A program made the translations under genes and the position numbers. This document shows, piece after piece, positions 14,229 through 22,129 of a DNA stretch of 38,113 nucleotides; positions within the stretch are counted from its first letter, which is position 1; every line of letters starts with the position of its first letter. Under the pieces are notes generated by a model. That model had not been told where the DNA came from. It saw only the letters and a list, made by a program, of their open reading frames with translations, and made no database searches. Origin of the DNA: JBGANR01 sp044222225 (GTDB lineage Bacteria > Actinomycetota > Actinomycetes > Mycobacteriales > Mycobacteriaceae); contig JBGANR010000033.1 in NCBI GenBank assembly GCA_044222225.1, forward strand, positions 1 to 38,113. Direction: 5' to 3'.

Positions 14229-14633
14229 GTGTTCAGCGACCGGGAGGCGCCGCTCTACGAGATCAAGGCCAACCTGTTCAAGGGGCTGGCGCATCCGCTG
14301 CGCATCCGGATCCTCGAGATCCTCGCCGCGTCACCGGAGCAGTCCTGCGCGGTCAGCGATCTGCTGGCGGAGACGGGGATGGAGGCGTCGCATCTGTCGC
14401 AGCATCTCGCGACGCTCCGGCGGCACGGCGTCGTGACGAGCGTGCGGGCGGCGAACACCGTGACGTACTCGCTGAGCAGCCCGAAGGTCGCCGAGCTGCT
14501 GGCCATCGCCAGGGCGTTCCTCGTCGACGCGCTCTCGGGGGCACGCGAGCGGCTGGAGGCCGTCGCCGAGCTGCCGACGGTCGGAGCATCCGAAGACGCC
14601 CCCGCGCCGGTCGGTGCCGGCGGGTCGAGATGA
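14229..14633 (+). CDS. ArsR/SmtB-family transcriptional repressor
   Basis: A 134-residue winged-helix protein. The DNA-binding region includes KANLFKGLAHPLRIRILEIL, CAVSDLLAETGMEASHLSQH and LATLRRHGVVTSVR. The start is GTG at 14229 because GTGGAGG lies 8 nt before it; the in-frame ATG at 14205 is inside the operator palindrome. No obvious metal-binding CxC motif is present near helix 3 (only a single Cys in SPEQSCAVSD), so the signal may be sulfur or another non-metal cue. It is coupled to the SulP gene by ATGA (14630-14633), so it probably regulates the transporter and itself. Confidence 0.88.
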   Translation: MFSDREAPLYEIKANLFKGLAHPLRIRILEILAASPEQSCAVSDLLAETGMEASHLSQHLATLRRHGVVTSVRAANTVTYSLSSPKVAELLAIARAFLVDALSGARERLEAVAELPTVGASEDAPAPVGAGGSR

Positions 14634-16315
14634 CGAGGCGTGGCGTCGGGACGGTGCGCGCGTTGCTGCCGGGGCGTTCGGACTACGCGTCCGTGCGGCG
14701 CACCTGGCGGCAGGACGTCCTGGCGGGCGTCACGGTGGGGATCGTCGCGCTGCCGCTCGCTCTGGCGTTCGGCGTCAGTTCAAGTGTCGGCGCCGCCGCG
14801 GGACTGGTGACGGCCGTCGTCGCCGGCCTCGTCGCGGCGGTGTTCGGCGGCTCGCACGTGCAGGTCTCCGGCCCGACGGGCGCGATGGTGGTCGTGCTCG
14901 CGCCGATCGTCGCGAGCCACGGCGTCGGCGCCGTCGCCATCCTCAGCGTGTTCGCCGGGCTGCTGCTCGTGCTGCTCGGCGCGTCCCGGCTGGGGCGGGC
15001 CGTCGGGTACATCCCGTGGCCGGTCGTCGAGGGCTTCACGCTCGGCATCGGCCTCATCATCGGACTGCAGCAGGTGCCGCTCGCGCTGTCCTCGCCCGTC
15101 GAGCCGGGGCTCAACACCGCGGTCGCCGCCTATCGCTCGATCGTCGCGGCCGACTGGTCGACGGCGGGGCCGAGCCTGGTGGTCGTCGTGGTCGTCACGG
15201 CCGTCATGCTGCTGGTGCCGAGGCTGCACCGGGCGCTGCCCGCGAGCCTCATCGCCATAGTCGCGGCGACGGTCCTGGTGTGGGCCGCCGGGCTCGACGT
15301 CCCGCGGCTCGGTGCGCTGCCGGAGTCGCTGCCGGCTCCGTCGCTGCCGGACTTCTCGCCGGGACAGCTGTCTGAGCTGCTCGGCCCGGCGTTCGCCATC
15401 GCCGTGCTGGCGGCGATCGAATCGCTGCTCTCCGCGCGCGTCGCATCCGGTTTGCCCGGCCCGGATGGAACGACGACGGGCCCGTACAACCCCGACCGGG
15501 AACTGTTCGGGCAGGGACTCGCCTCCATCGCCGCGGGGCTGTTCGGCGGCATGCCGGCGACCGGCGCGATCGCGCGGACCGCCGTCAACGTCCGGTCCGG
15601 CGCGCACACCCGGCTCGCCGCCGTCGTGCACGCGCTCGTGCTGCTCGGCGTCGTCTACCTGGCGTCGGGGCTGGTGGCGCACCTGCCGTTGGCGGCGCTG
15701 GCCGGCGTCCTCATGGTGACGGCGGCGCGGATGGTGTCGTTCGGCGTCGCCGGCCGCATCCTCCGGTCGACGCGGCACGACGCCGTCGCATTCGTGCTGA
15801 CGGCCGTCGTCACCGTGTCGTTCGACCTCATCGTGGCGATTCAGGTCGGCGTCGTCTGCGCCGGACTGCTCACCCTCCGCAGGTTCGCGCAGCTCGCCGG
15901 TGGGCGTCGCGAACCGATCGCCGGCCCGGCCCATGACGGCGACGAGCGCATCGCGGTCATCCGCCTCGACGGGCTCATGTTCTTCGGTGCCGCCGAGCGG
16001 GTGCTGCAGGAGTTGACGGACGTGCGGCACGTGGAGGTCGTCGTCTTGCGGCTGTCGCGGCTGACCTATCTGGACGCGACCGGGGCCCAAGCGCTCGTCG
16101 AGGTCGTCCGCGAACTCGAGCGGCGCGGCATCACGACGCTGCTCAAGGGCGTCCGCGACGAACACCTCGAGTTGGTGACGCGCGTCGGTGTCATCGCGGA
16201 ATTGCGGCACCACAAACACCTCTTCGATGATCTCGATGCGGCCGTCGAGCACGCCCGCAGCCATATTCGGCGGAATGCGGAGCGTGCTACGGGTCCGGGG
16301 CGTGCATTGGAGTAG
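14630..16315 (+). CDS. SulP-family inorganic anion transporter with STAS domain
   Basis: A 561-residue membrane protein. The N-terminal membrane part has the SulP signature: RRTWRQDVLAGVTVGIVALP, then GGSHVQVSGPTGAMVVVLAP, then AIESLLSARVASGLPG and FGGMPATGAIARTAVNVRSG. About 10-12 membrane segments are expected. The C-terminal STAS domain (residues ~440-540) contains VIRLDGLMFFGAAERVLQ and VVLRLSRLTYLDATGAQALV. SulP proteins carry sulfate, bicarbonate or similar anions. Its start overlaps the arsR stop by ATGA, giving a regulator-transporter operon. The specific anion cannot be read from sequence; there is no adjacent carbonic anhydrase. Confidence 0.92.
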   Translation: MTRRGVGTVRALLPGRSDYASVRRTWRQDVLAGVTVGIVALPLALAFGVSSSVGAAAGLVTAVVAGLVAAVFGGSHVQVSGPTGAMVVVLAPIVASHGVGAVAILSVFAGLLLVLLGASRLGRAVGYIPWPVVEGFTLGIGLIIGLQQVPLALSSPVEPGLNTAVAAYRSIVAADWSTAGPSLVVVVVVTAVMLLVPRLHRALPASLIAIVAATVLVWAAGLDVPRLGALPESLPAPSLPDFSPGQLSELLGPAFAIAVLAAIESLLSARVASGLPGPDGTTTGPYNPDRELFGQGLASIAAGLFGGMPATGAIARTAVNVRSGAHTRLAAVVHALVLLGVVYLASGLVAHLPLAALAGVLMVTAARMVSFGVAGRILRSTRHDAVAFVLTAVVTVSFDLIVAIQVGVVCAGLLTLRRFAQLAGGRREPIAGPAHDGDERIAVIRLDGLMFFGAAERVLQELTDVRHVEVVVLRLSRLTYLDATGAQALVEVVRELERRGITTLLKGVRDEHLELVTRVGVIAELRHHKHLFDDLDAAVEHARSHIRRNAERATGPGRALE

Positions 16316-16365
16316 TCCGCTACGCGGGCGCCAGGCGCCGGAACGGGCCGAGAATCTCAATCGGT

Positions 16366-16404
16366 GGGGATGTACGTCCGCGGAAATGCGGACGTGCCCC
16401 TTTT
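16366..16404 (+). terminator. Rho-independent terminator after SulP
   Basis: ACGTCCGC (16374-16381) and GCGGACGT (16388-16395) form a perfect stem with GGAAAT as loop. The outer GGGG (16366-16369) pairs with CCCC (16397-16400), and TTTT (16401-16404) follows. It is the best T-tract terminator in the window and separates arsR-sulP from the next operon. Confidence 0.75.
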
Positions 16405-16422
16405 CGGCCCGAGGAGATCGAT

Positions 16423-17094
16423 ATGAAACGCGGCCCTCTCATCACCGTGGCGCTTGTCGTCGCGCTTGCCTTCGGCCTGCTGGCGTTCAACATGATCAGT
16501 GATCGGAGCGACGATTCGGCGCCCGCCGCGGCGACGACGGCACCGTCGAGCGGGGCGACGACGTCCGCGCTTCAGACGTCGGCCGCCTCGACATCGGCGC
16601 CGGCGGCCGTGCCGTTTCCGGCGACGGCCGACTACGTCGGCACCGTCCCGCTCGCGGGCGGAGGCGTCATGACCCTCTCGATCGCCGTCAAAGGCGACAA
16701 GGCGACCGCCTACGCCTGTGACGGGAACACCGTCGAGGCCTGGTTCCAGGGTCCGGCGAAGGCCGGTGACCTGCGGCTCGACGGGAAGAACGGCGCCCGT
16801 CTGACCGGGGTCTACGACGGCACCGCCGTCACCGGGACACTGCTCATCAACGGCAAGAGCTGGAACTACGCCGCCAAGTCCGTGCGGGCTCCGGGCGGGA
16901 TGTACATGTACCGATCGGCGACGACGCGGACCAGTTGGATCGTCACCGGTGAGGGAATGGTCACGGGTGTGCAGCGCGCTCCGAGCGGCCTGACGTCGCC
17001 GGCCCCGACGCTGACCCCGGCGAACGCCACGGCCGTCATCGACGGCCGCACGGTGACCGCGACCAGGGTGAACGGAGACTCCGATGTCTTTTGA
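16423..17094 (+). CDS. Membrane-anchored/secreted protein of unknown function
   Basis: A 223-residue protein. Residues ~5-25 (LITVALVVALAFGLLAFNMI) form a signal anchor. A Ser/Thr/Ala-rich linker (residues ~35-65) follows, then a beta-rich extracellular domain (GGVMTLSIAVKGDKATAYAC, LRLDGKNGARLTGVYDG, TGTLLINGKSWNYAAKSV). I know no enzyme motif in it. GAGGAG lies before the ATG. It overlaps the DUF6529 gene by 11 bp and is followed by the Rieske gene, so the three form an operon. I infer it is the extracytoplasmic partner of a membrane redox module; function is unproven. Confidence 0.75.
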   Translation: MKRGPLITVALVVALAFGLLAFNMISDRSDDSAPAAATTAPSSGATTSALQTSAASTSAPAAVPFPATADYVGTVPLAGGGVMTLSIAVKGDKATAYACDGNTVEAWFQGPAKAGDLRLDGKNGARLTGVYDGTAVTGTLLINGKSWNYAAKSVRAPGGMYMYRSATTRTSWIVTGEGMVTGVQRAPSGLTSPAPTLTPANATAVIDGRTVTATRVNGDSDVF

Positions 17095-17752
17095 TCGCCG
17101 GCATGACGCCGGCCGGCCGGAGCGCCGCGCCGACCACGACGAGCCGACCGTGGCGCGTGACGCCTACGCCCGGCCGACGGCCCCCGCCCCGATCGCGCGG
17201 CCGGCGCCCCCGGCGCCCCGGGCGACGGTGTGGGCGATCGTGGTGCCGATCCTGGTCGGCGCCGCCGTCGCCGTCGCGATCGGCGCGTACGCCAACATCC
17301 ACGACCCGCGGTTCTTCTCGGTCAACGTCGCGGGCTTCTCCAGCCCGACCGCGGTGAAGGCCTGGGTCGCCACCGTCGCGGCCGTGCTCGCCGTGGCGCA
17401 ACTGGGTTCGGCGCTGCTCATGTACGGCAAGATCCCGGGCCTCTCCGCGCCGGGCTGGATCGGCGGAGTCCACGTGTGGACCGGACGGCTCGCGGTGCTC
17501 GTCAGCGTGCCCGTGGCCGTGCATTGTCTGTATGCGCTGGGTTATTCGGATTCGACTACTCGAACCATGGTTCATTCCCTGCTCGGTTGCTTTCTTTACG
17601 GCGCGTTCGTCGCGAAGATGCTATTGCTGTCCAAGAAGGGTCTGCCGGGGTGGGCGATTCCGATCGCGGGTGGTGCGCTTTTCACCGCACTCATCGGAAT
17701 CTGGTCCACCTCGGCCCTGTGGTTCTTCCAGACCACCGGATTCACCTTCTGA
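17084..17752 (+). CDS. DUF6529-type membrane protein, possible cytochrome b561-like
   Basis: A 222-residue protein. The N-terminal ~45 residues are Pro/Ala-rich and cytoplasmic; then about four membrane segments follow (TVWAIVVPILVGAAVAVAIG, AWVATVAAVLAVAQLGSALL, HVWTGRLAVLVSVPVAVHCL, ALFTALIGIWSTSALWFF). His residues occur in the membrane helices in GGVHVWTGR, AVHCLYALG and MVHSLLG, placed as in b561-type haem ligands. It resembles DUF6529 proteins that I recall beside Rieske proteins in actinobacteria. It probably passes electrons between quinone or an unknown donor and the Rieske partner; haem binding is inference. Confidence 0.7.
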   Translation: MSFDRRHDAGRPERRADHDEPTVARDAYARPTAPAPIARPAPPAPRATVWAIVVPILVGAAVAVAIGAYANIHDPRFFSVNVAGFSSPTAVKAWVATVAAVLAVAQLGSALLMYGKIPGLSAPGWIGGVHVWTGRLAVLVSVPVAVHCLYALGYSDSTTRTMVHSLLGCFLYGAFVAKMLLLSKKGLPGWAIPIAGGALFTALIGIWSTSALWFFQTTGFTF

Positions 17753-17764
17753 ACGGAGAACGGA

Positions 17765-17811
17765 CGCCCCAGCCCGGCGTCCCGACGAGGATCAGGCGCC
17801 CCAGCCCGGCG
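17765..17811 (+). repeat. Two 15-bp direct repeats
   Basis: CGCCCCAGCCCGGCG occurs at 17765-17779 and again at 17797-17811, in the 84-bp gap between the DUF6529 stop and the Rieske start. The spacing of 32 bp is about three helical turns. They could be a small duplication or a binding site; no promoter is obvious. Confidence 0.5.
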
Positions 17812-17836
17812 CCCGGTCTGAGAAACAGGAGACGAT

Positions 17837-18274
17837 ATGAACCCCATCTCTGACCCCACGCGGCGCACGCTGCTCATCGGTGGCGCCGCCGCGACGATGG
17901 CGGCCGCGGCGGCCTGCTCGACCTACGGTAAGAACGACGCGCCGGCGAGCCAGGCCTCGACGCCGGCCGGCTCGGGGACCCCCGGTGCGCCGGGCGCGAA
18001 CGGGATCGCCAAGACGGCCGACATCCCCGTCGGCGGCGGCAAGATCATCGGTGACACCGTCATCACCCAGGCGACGGCGGGGTCGTTCGCTGCGTTCTCG
18101 GCGACGTGCACCCACCAGGGGTGCATCGTTACCGAGGTCAAGGACGGCACCATCGACTGCCCCTGCCACGGCAGCAAGTTCAAGCTCGACGGGTCGGTCG
18201 ACACCGGGCCGGCGACGCGTCCGCTGGCGTCGAAGACGGTGCGCGTCGAAGGGGACTCGCTGGTCCTGGGGTGA
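17837..18274 (+). CDS. Rieske [2Fe-2S] lipoprotein (Tat-type signal)
   Basis: A 145-residue protein. The N-terminus reads DPTRRTLLIGGAAATMAAAA and then AC, a twin-arginine motif with a lipobox Cys near residue 27, so it is likely exported folded and lipid-anchored. The cluster motifs are CTHQGC (near residue 93) and CPCHGS (near 112), giving two Cys and two His ligands. It ends with the usual ATRPLASKTVRVEGDSLVL. Such small Rieske proteins transfer electrons outside the cytoplasmic membrane. GGAGACG precedes the ATG. It is the last gene of the operon with the secreted protein and DUF6529. It converges on iolE with only 5 bp between. Confidence 0.92.
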   Translation: MNPISDPTRRTLLIGGAAATMAAAAACSTYGKNDAPASQASTPAGSGTPGAPGANGIAKTADIPVGGGKIIGDTVITQATAGSFAAFSATCTHQGCIVTEVKDGTIDCPCHGSKFKLDGSVDTGPATRPLASKTVRVEGDSLVLG

Positions 18275-18279
18275 CGCGT

Positions 18280-19158
18280 CTACCGCAGCACCGACAACAG
18301 ATAGTCCAGGCTGCGGCGCACGTCGGCGACGGGGCCCTCGCCGTCCGGGGCTCCGTCGAGCATGACGTCCTGCTCGAGGACGTACCAGCCGTCGTAGCCG
18401 GCGTTCTCGAGGGCCGCGACCAGCGACCCGATGCCGACGATGCCGGAGCCCAGGGGCAGGAAGAGCCCGCGGCGGACGCCGTCGGAGAAGGTCAGTTCGC
18501 CGGCGACGACGCGGGCGGCGAGGTCGGCGTCGACGTCCTTGAGGTGGACGTGCTTGACGCGTTCCGGTGCCGAGAACGTGATCGCGACCGGGTCGGCGCC
18601 CGCGGCGGCGAGGTGCCCGGTGTCGATGCACAGCCCGATCCGCGAGCCGTCGAGCACACGCTGCACGTCGGCGGCGTTCTCCACGAGCGTGCCGATGTGC
18701 GGGTGCACCACGGCGAGTCCGCCCAGCTCGGCGACCCTGTCAGCGATCCGGTCGAGGTTCGTCAGCAGCGTCGACCACTGCTCCTCGTCCAGCTCCGGAC
18801 GTGCGTCATAGCCGTCGACGCCGGTCGCCGCGGCCAGCACGACGATGCGTCCGCCGGCGGCCAGGGTCGTCGCGAGGTACGCCTCGGCGCCGGGCACCGG
18901 ATCGACGTCCGCGCGATGCAGCACGACCGGCAGGAAGCCGCCGACGGCGCGCAGGCCGTGGCCGCCGAGGACGGCCGAGCGTTCCGCGGAGTCGTCCGGC
19001 AGATACCCGACCGGCCCGAATTCGGTGGCGGCGAGCCCGATGGCCGCCATCTCGCCGAACACCTGCTCGGGCGTCAGCTGATGTCCCCAGCCGGGCACCT
19101 CGCAGACGCCCCACGAGATGGGGGCGCCGGCGATGCGGTCGCGGGTCGTTGCGGTCAT
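18280..19158 (-). CDS. iolE: IolE-type 2-keto-myo-inositol dehydratase (TIM barrel)
   Basis: A 292-residue AP-endonuclease-2-type TIM barrel. The start TRDRIAGAPISWGVCEVPGW is the classic IolE beginning. Metal and active-site regions include AVVHPHIGTLVEN, GLCIDTGHLAAAG and KHVHLKDVD, with the final barrel strand GWYVLEQDVMLDG. IolE dehydrates scyllo-inosose to a diketone in myo-inositol breakdown. The ATG at 19158 overlaps the iolD stop (ATGA at 19158-19155). Identity is strong by sequence and by the operon order iolC-aldolase-iolB-iolD-iolE. Confidence 0.92.
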   Translation of the reverse strand: MTATTRDRIAGAPISWGVCEVPGWGHQLTPEQVFGEMAAIGLAATEFGPVGYLPDDSAERSAVLGGHGLRAVGGFLPVVLHRADVDPVPGAEAYLATTLAAGGRIVVLAAATGVDGYDARPELDEEQWSTLLTNLDRIADRVAELGGLAVVHPHIGTLVENAADVQRVLDGSRIGLCIDTGHLAAAGADPVAITFSAPERVKHVHLKDVDADLAARVVAGELTFSDGVRRGLFLPLGSGIVGIGSLVAALENAGYDGWYVLEQDVMLDGAPDGEGPVADVRRSLDYLLSVLR

Positions 19159-21149
19159 TCGTGCACCTCCGTGGTGGGTTCTTCGCTCGGCCGCAGGAAG
19201 CCCCGCTGCCGCTGCTGCTGATCGAGGTAGACGCGATAGGCGTCGGCGGTCGACGCCAGCTCGGCCACCTCGCTGACGGGCACGTCCCACCACGACTCGC
19301 TGTCCGGGGCGTGGATCAGCGGGTTCGTCGTCACGTGGATGACGACGGGCCGGTCGTCCGGACCGTCCTTGGCCAGCCGGATCGCCGCCTCGAGCTCCTC
19401 CTGCGAGGACACCTCGTGCACGGTGACGCCCAGGCTGCGCGCGTTGGCCGCGAGGTCGACGGGCAGGACGTCGCCGTCCAGGCGTCCGGCGTCGCCGCGA
19501 TACCGGTAGGACGTGCCGAAACGCTGCGAACCGAGCGCCTCGGAGAGCGAGCCGATGGAGTGGAAACCGTGGTTCTGCACGAGCACGACGATCACCTTGA
19601 TGCGCTCCTGCACGGCGGTGACGAGCTCCGTCGGCATCATGAGGTAGCCGCCGTCGCCGACCATCGCGAAGACGTCGCGGCTCTCGTCGGCGAGCCGGAT
19701 GCCGAGCGAGGCCGGGATCTCGTAGCCCATGCACGAGTAGCCGTACTCGACGTGATACGCCCGCCGCTCCCGCACGCGCCACAGTTTGTGCAGGTCACCG
19801 GGCATGGAGCCGGCGGCACAGAGCACGACGTCGCGGGGATCGGTGAGCTCGTTGACGGCGCCGAGCACCTGGCCCTGGGTGAGTACGCCGGGGTCGAGTG
19901 CAGCGGTGACCTCGGCGGCCGGGTGGTAGGCGGCCTCGACGCGCGCGTCCCATTCGGCCCAGCGTTGCACCTGCTCGGCGCGGTAGGCGTCGTCGACGCT
20001 CCAGCCGGCCAGCGCGGCGGTGAGCGCGTCGAGCGCCTCGCGGGCGTCGGCGACGACGCCGAGCCCCGACTGCTTGCCGGCGTCGAAGTTCGCGATGTTG
20101 ATGTTGACGAACCGCGGCGTCGAGCCGTCCTCGTTCGTGAAGGCCGTGCGGGAGGCCGTCGTGAAGTCCTCCCAGCGGGTGCCGACGCCGATGACGACGT
20201 CCGCGCGCCGTGCGAAGGCGTTGGCGGCCGTGGTGCCGGTGGAACCGATGGCGCCGAGCTCCTGCGGATGCTCGTGCGGCAGTGAGCCCTTGCCGGCCTG
20301 CGTCTCACCGACCGGGACGCCGGTGGCCGCGCAGAACCGTGCCAGGGCCGCCTCGGCGCCCGAGTAGTGGACGCCGCCGCCCGCGACCAGCAGCGGACGC
20401 TTCGCCGAGCGGATGACCTCGGCCGCCGCCGCGATCCGCGACGTCTCCGCCGGTGGACGCGCGACGTGCCAGGTGCGGTCGGCGAAGAACTCGACCGGCC
20501 AATCGTAGGCCTCGGCCTGCACGTCCTGCGGCAGTGCGACCGTCACCGCGCCCGTCTCGACGGGATCGGTGAGCACGCGCATGGCGGACAGCAGGGCCGA
20601 CGGCAGCTGCTCGGCCCGCGTGACGCGGTCGAAGTAGCGCGAGAGCGGCCGGAAGGCGTCGTTGACGGTGATGTCGCCGGCGTACGGCGCTTCGAGTTCC
20701 TGCAGCACGGGTGAGGCGCGCCGCGTCGCGAACGTCCCCGAGGGGAGCAGCAGCACGGGCAGCCGGTTGATCGTCGCCAGCGCCGCGCCGGTGAGCATGT
20801 TCGTCGAGCCGGGGCCGACGGACGCCGTGCACACCCAGGTCTGCAGCCGGTCCTTCTGCCGCGCGTACGCGACGGACGTGTGCACCATCGCCTGCTCGTT
20901 GCGGGCCAGGACGTACGGCAGCTCGGGGGTGCGGCCGGCGTCGAGGGCGGCGGTCTCGTGCTGCAGCAGCGCCTGCCCGATGCCGGCGACGTTGCCGTGA
21001 CCGAAGATGCCGAAGCAGCCGGCGAACAGCTTCTGCCGCTCCCCGTCGCGCTCGCTCCACTGACGGGCGAGGAACTCGACGGTGGCCTGGGCGACGGTGA
21101 GGCGGACTGTCGCCGCCGCGACGGTGCGGCGAACGGTGTCGGCCGTCAT
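19155..21149 (-). CDS. iolD: IolD, ThDP-dependent diketone hydrolase
   Basis: A 664-residue ThDP enzyme. Residues ~20-60 show VEFLARQWSERDGE then KLFAGCFGIFGHGNVAGIGQ, and residues near 85 have LARNEQAMVHTSVAYARQ (ThDP glutamate region). The ThDP-Mg motif is at ~470-500: VFAMVGDGGYLMMPTELV then IKVIVVLVQNHGFHSIGSL. IolD opens the ring of 3D-trihydroxycyclohexane-1,2-dione. The ATG at 21149 overlaps the iolB stop by ATGA, so the operon is fully coupled. Length fits the family (about 630-660). No missing key residue is seen. Confidence 0.95.
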   Translation of the reverse strand: MTADTVRRTVAAATVRLTVAQATVEFLARQWSERDGERQKLFAGCFGIFGHGNVAGIGQALLQHETAALDAGRTPELPYVLARNEQAMVHTSVAYARQKDRLQTWVCTASVGPGSTNMLTGAALATINRLPVLLLPSGTFATRRASPVLQELEAPYAGDITVNDAFRPLSRYFDRVTRAEQLPSALLSAMRVLTDPVETGAVTVALPQDVQAEAYDWPVEFFADRTWHVARPPAETSRIAAAAEVIRSAKRPLLVAGGGVHYSGAEAALARFCAATGVPVGETQAGKGSLPHEHPQELGAIGSTGTTAANAFARRADVVIGVGTRWEDFTTASRTAFTNEDGSTPRFVNINIANFDAGKQSGLGVVADAREALDALTAALAGWSVDDAYRAEQVQRWAEWDARVEAAYHPAAEVTAALDPGVLTQGQVLGAVNELTDPRDVVLCAAGSMPGDLHKLWRVRERRAYHVEYGYSCMGYEIPASLGIRLADESRDVFAMVGDGGYLMMPTELVTAVQERIKVIVVLVQNHGFHSIGSLSEALGSQRFGTSYRYRGDAGRLDGDVLPVDLAANARSLGVTVHEVSSQEELEAAIRLAKDGPDDRPVVIHVTTNPLIHAPDSESWWDVPVSEVAELASTADAYRVYLDQQQRQRGFLRPSEEPTTEVHE

Positions 21150-22060
21150 CGCGCGTCTCCTTCCGGATTCGTCAGGCGCCGGTCGATCTCCTGGGCGTCC
21201 CAGGTGCCGCGCACCCAACCGTGGTTCGGGTCGTCACAGATCAGCCAGGCGCGCGTCTCGCCCGGGCCGGCCATGACGTTGAGGTAGTAGAGGTCGTAGC
21301 CGGGCGCGGCCATCGCGGGCCCGTGCCAGCCGTGCGGGACGAGGACGACGTCGCCGGAGCGCACCTCGGCGAGCACCTCGATCGGCCGCTCGGCCGTGCC
21401 GTAGACACGCTGGTAGCCGATCGGATCGGTGGCCGAGGCCGGCGCTCCGGCCTCGGCCTGCACCTCGAAGTAGTAGATCTCCTCGAGCTCGGTCTCGACG
21501 CCCGGCCGCTCCTCGTCGTGCTTGTGCGGCGGCCACGAGCTCCAGTTGCCGCCGGGGGTGATGACCTCGCAGGCGATGATCCGGTCGGCGTCGAGCACAC
21601 CCGGCACGCCGAAGTTGCGCACCTGCCGCGACGCGACGCCGGCGCCGCGCAGCTCGACCGGGACGTCCGCGGCCGGCACGTACTGGAACGGCGCGGCCGC
21701 GGTGCGGTCGCCGAGGTTCGCCGCGCAGACCGCGATGACGGACGTCCCGGTCGCGGTGATGGTCAGCGCCGATCCCGCGGGCGCGAAGACGACGTCCGTC
21801 GGCCCGGCGAAGACGTCGGCGCGGCCGGTCAGCTCGGCGTACTCGCGCCGGCCGTCGGCGTCGACGGCCGTGACGTGCGCGCCGCCCCGCAGCGGCACGA
21901 CGACGTACTCCCAGGCGCCGGCGGCGAACTCCGCGACCGCACCCGTGTCGAGCTCGACGACGTGCAGGCCGGTGTGCCGCCAGCCGGGCGTCGCGTCGTC
22001 GATGGCGATGCGGCGGCCGTCCCGCGCCGCGGTGCCGGACGGGTAGACCCAATCGGTCAT
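21146..22060 (-). CDS. iolB: IolB, 5-deoxy-glucuronate isomerase
   Basis: A 304-residue cupin-type isomerase. Key segments are RHTGLHVVELDTGA, GRADVFAGPTDVVFAPAGS, SWPPHKHDEERPG and ELEEIYYFEV, which hold the metal-binding His and Glu of the IolB fold, and LVPHGWHGP near the end. It converts 5-deoxy-D-glucuronate to the 5-dehydro-2-deoxy-gluconate that IolC phosphorylates. The start at 22060 is the ATG that overlaps the stop of a repeat-built micro-ORF; GAGGGG lies just before it, inside the repeat. The protein ends four bases into the iolD start. Confidence 0.93.
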   Translation of the reverse strand: MTDWVYPSGTAARDGRRIAIDDATPGWRHTGLHVVELDTGAVAEFAAGAWEYVVVPLRGGAHVTAVDADGRREYAELTGRADVFAGPTDVVFAPAGSALTITATGTSVIAVCAANLGDRTAAAPFQYVPAADVPVELRGAGVASRQVRNFGVPGVLDADRIIACEVITPGGNWSSWPPHKHDEERPGVETELEEIYYFEVQAEAGAPASATDPIGYQRVYGTAERPIEVLAEVRSGDVVLVPHGWHGPAMAAPGYDLYYLNVMAGPGETRAWLICDDPNHGWVRGTWDAQEIDRRLTNPEGDAR

Positions 22061-22128
22061 GAGGATTCCCCTCTGGTCGATTCCGCAAGCTTCATCGGTT
22101 CCTCCCTGGTCGATTCCGCAAGCTTCAT
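22057..22128 (-). CDS. Micro-ORF made of a tandem repeat (23 residues)
   Basis: The 72-bp frame reads MKLAESTREEP followed by MKLAESTRGESS. Its ATG overlaps the stop of the aldolase gene (ATGA at 22128-22125) and its TGA overlaps the iolB ATG (22060-22057), so ribosomes could pass from one gene to the next without leaving. It is built from a 33-bp unit used twice, each with a Shine-Dalgarno-like end (AGGGAGGAACCG before the second ATG; GAGGGG before iolB). It may serve only as a translation-coupling linker, or be a small peptide. Confidence 0.45.
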   Translation of the reverse strand: MKLAESTREEPMKLAESTRGESS

Positions 22129-22129
22129 C
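22073..22129. repeat. Tandem 33-bp-period repeat between aldolase and iolB
   Basis: A 24-bp unit starting CTGGTCGATTCCGCAAGCTT occurs at 22073-22096 and identically at 22106-22129. A diverged third copy lies in iolC at 23192-23218 (25 of 27 bases match 22108-22134). Confidence 0.9.

Noticed and set aside
14780..16360. A 526-codon minus-strand frame opposite the SulP gene
   Set aside because: Repetitive Arg/Asp/Gln-rich text with no domain, opposite a strong SulP-STAS protein.
17765..17811. The 15-bp direct repeats as an attachment site
   Set aside because: They lie 32 bp apart inside one operon with no integrase or boundary nearby.
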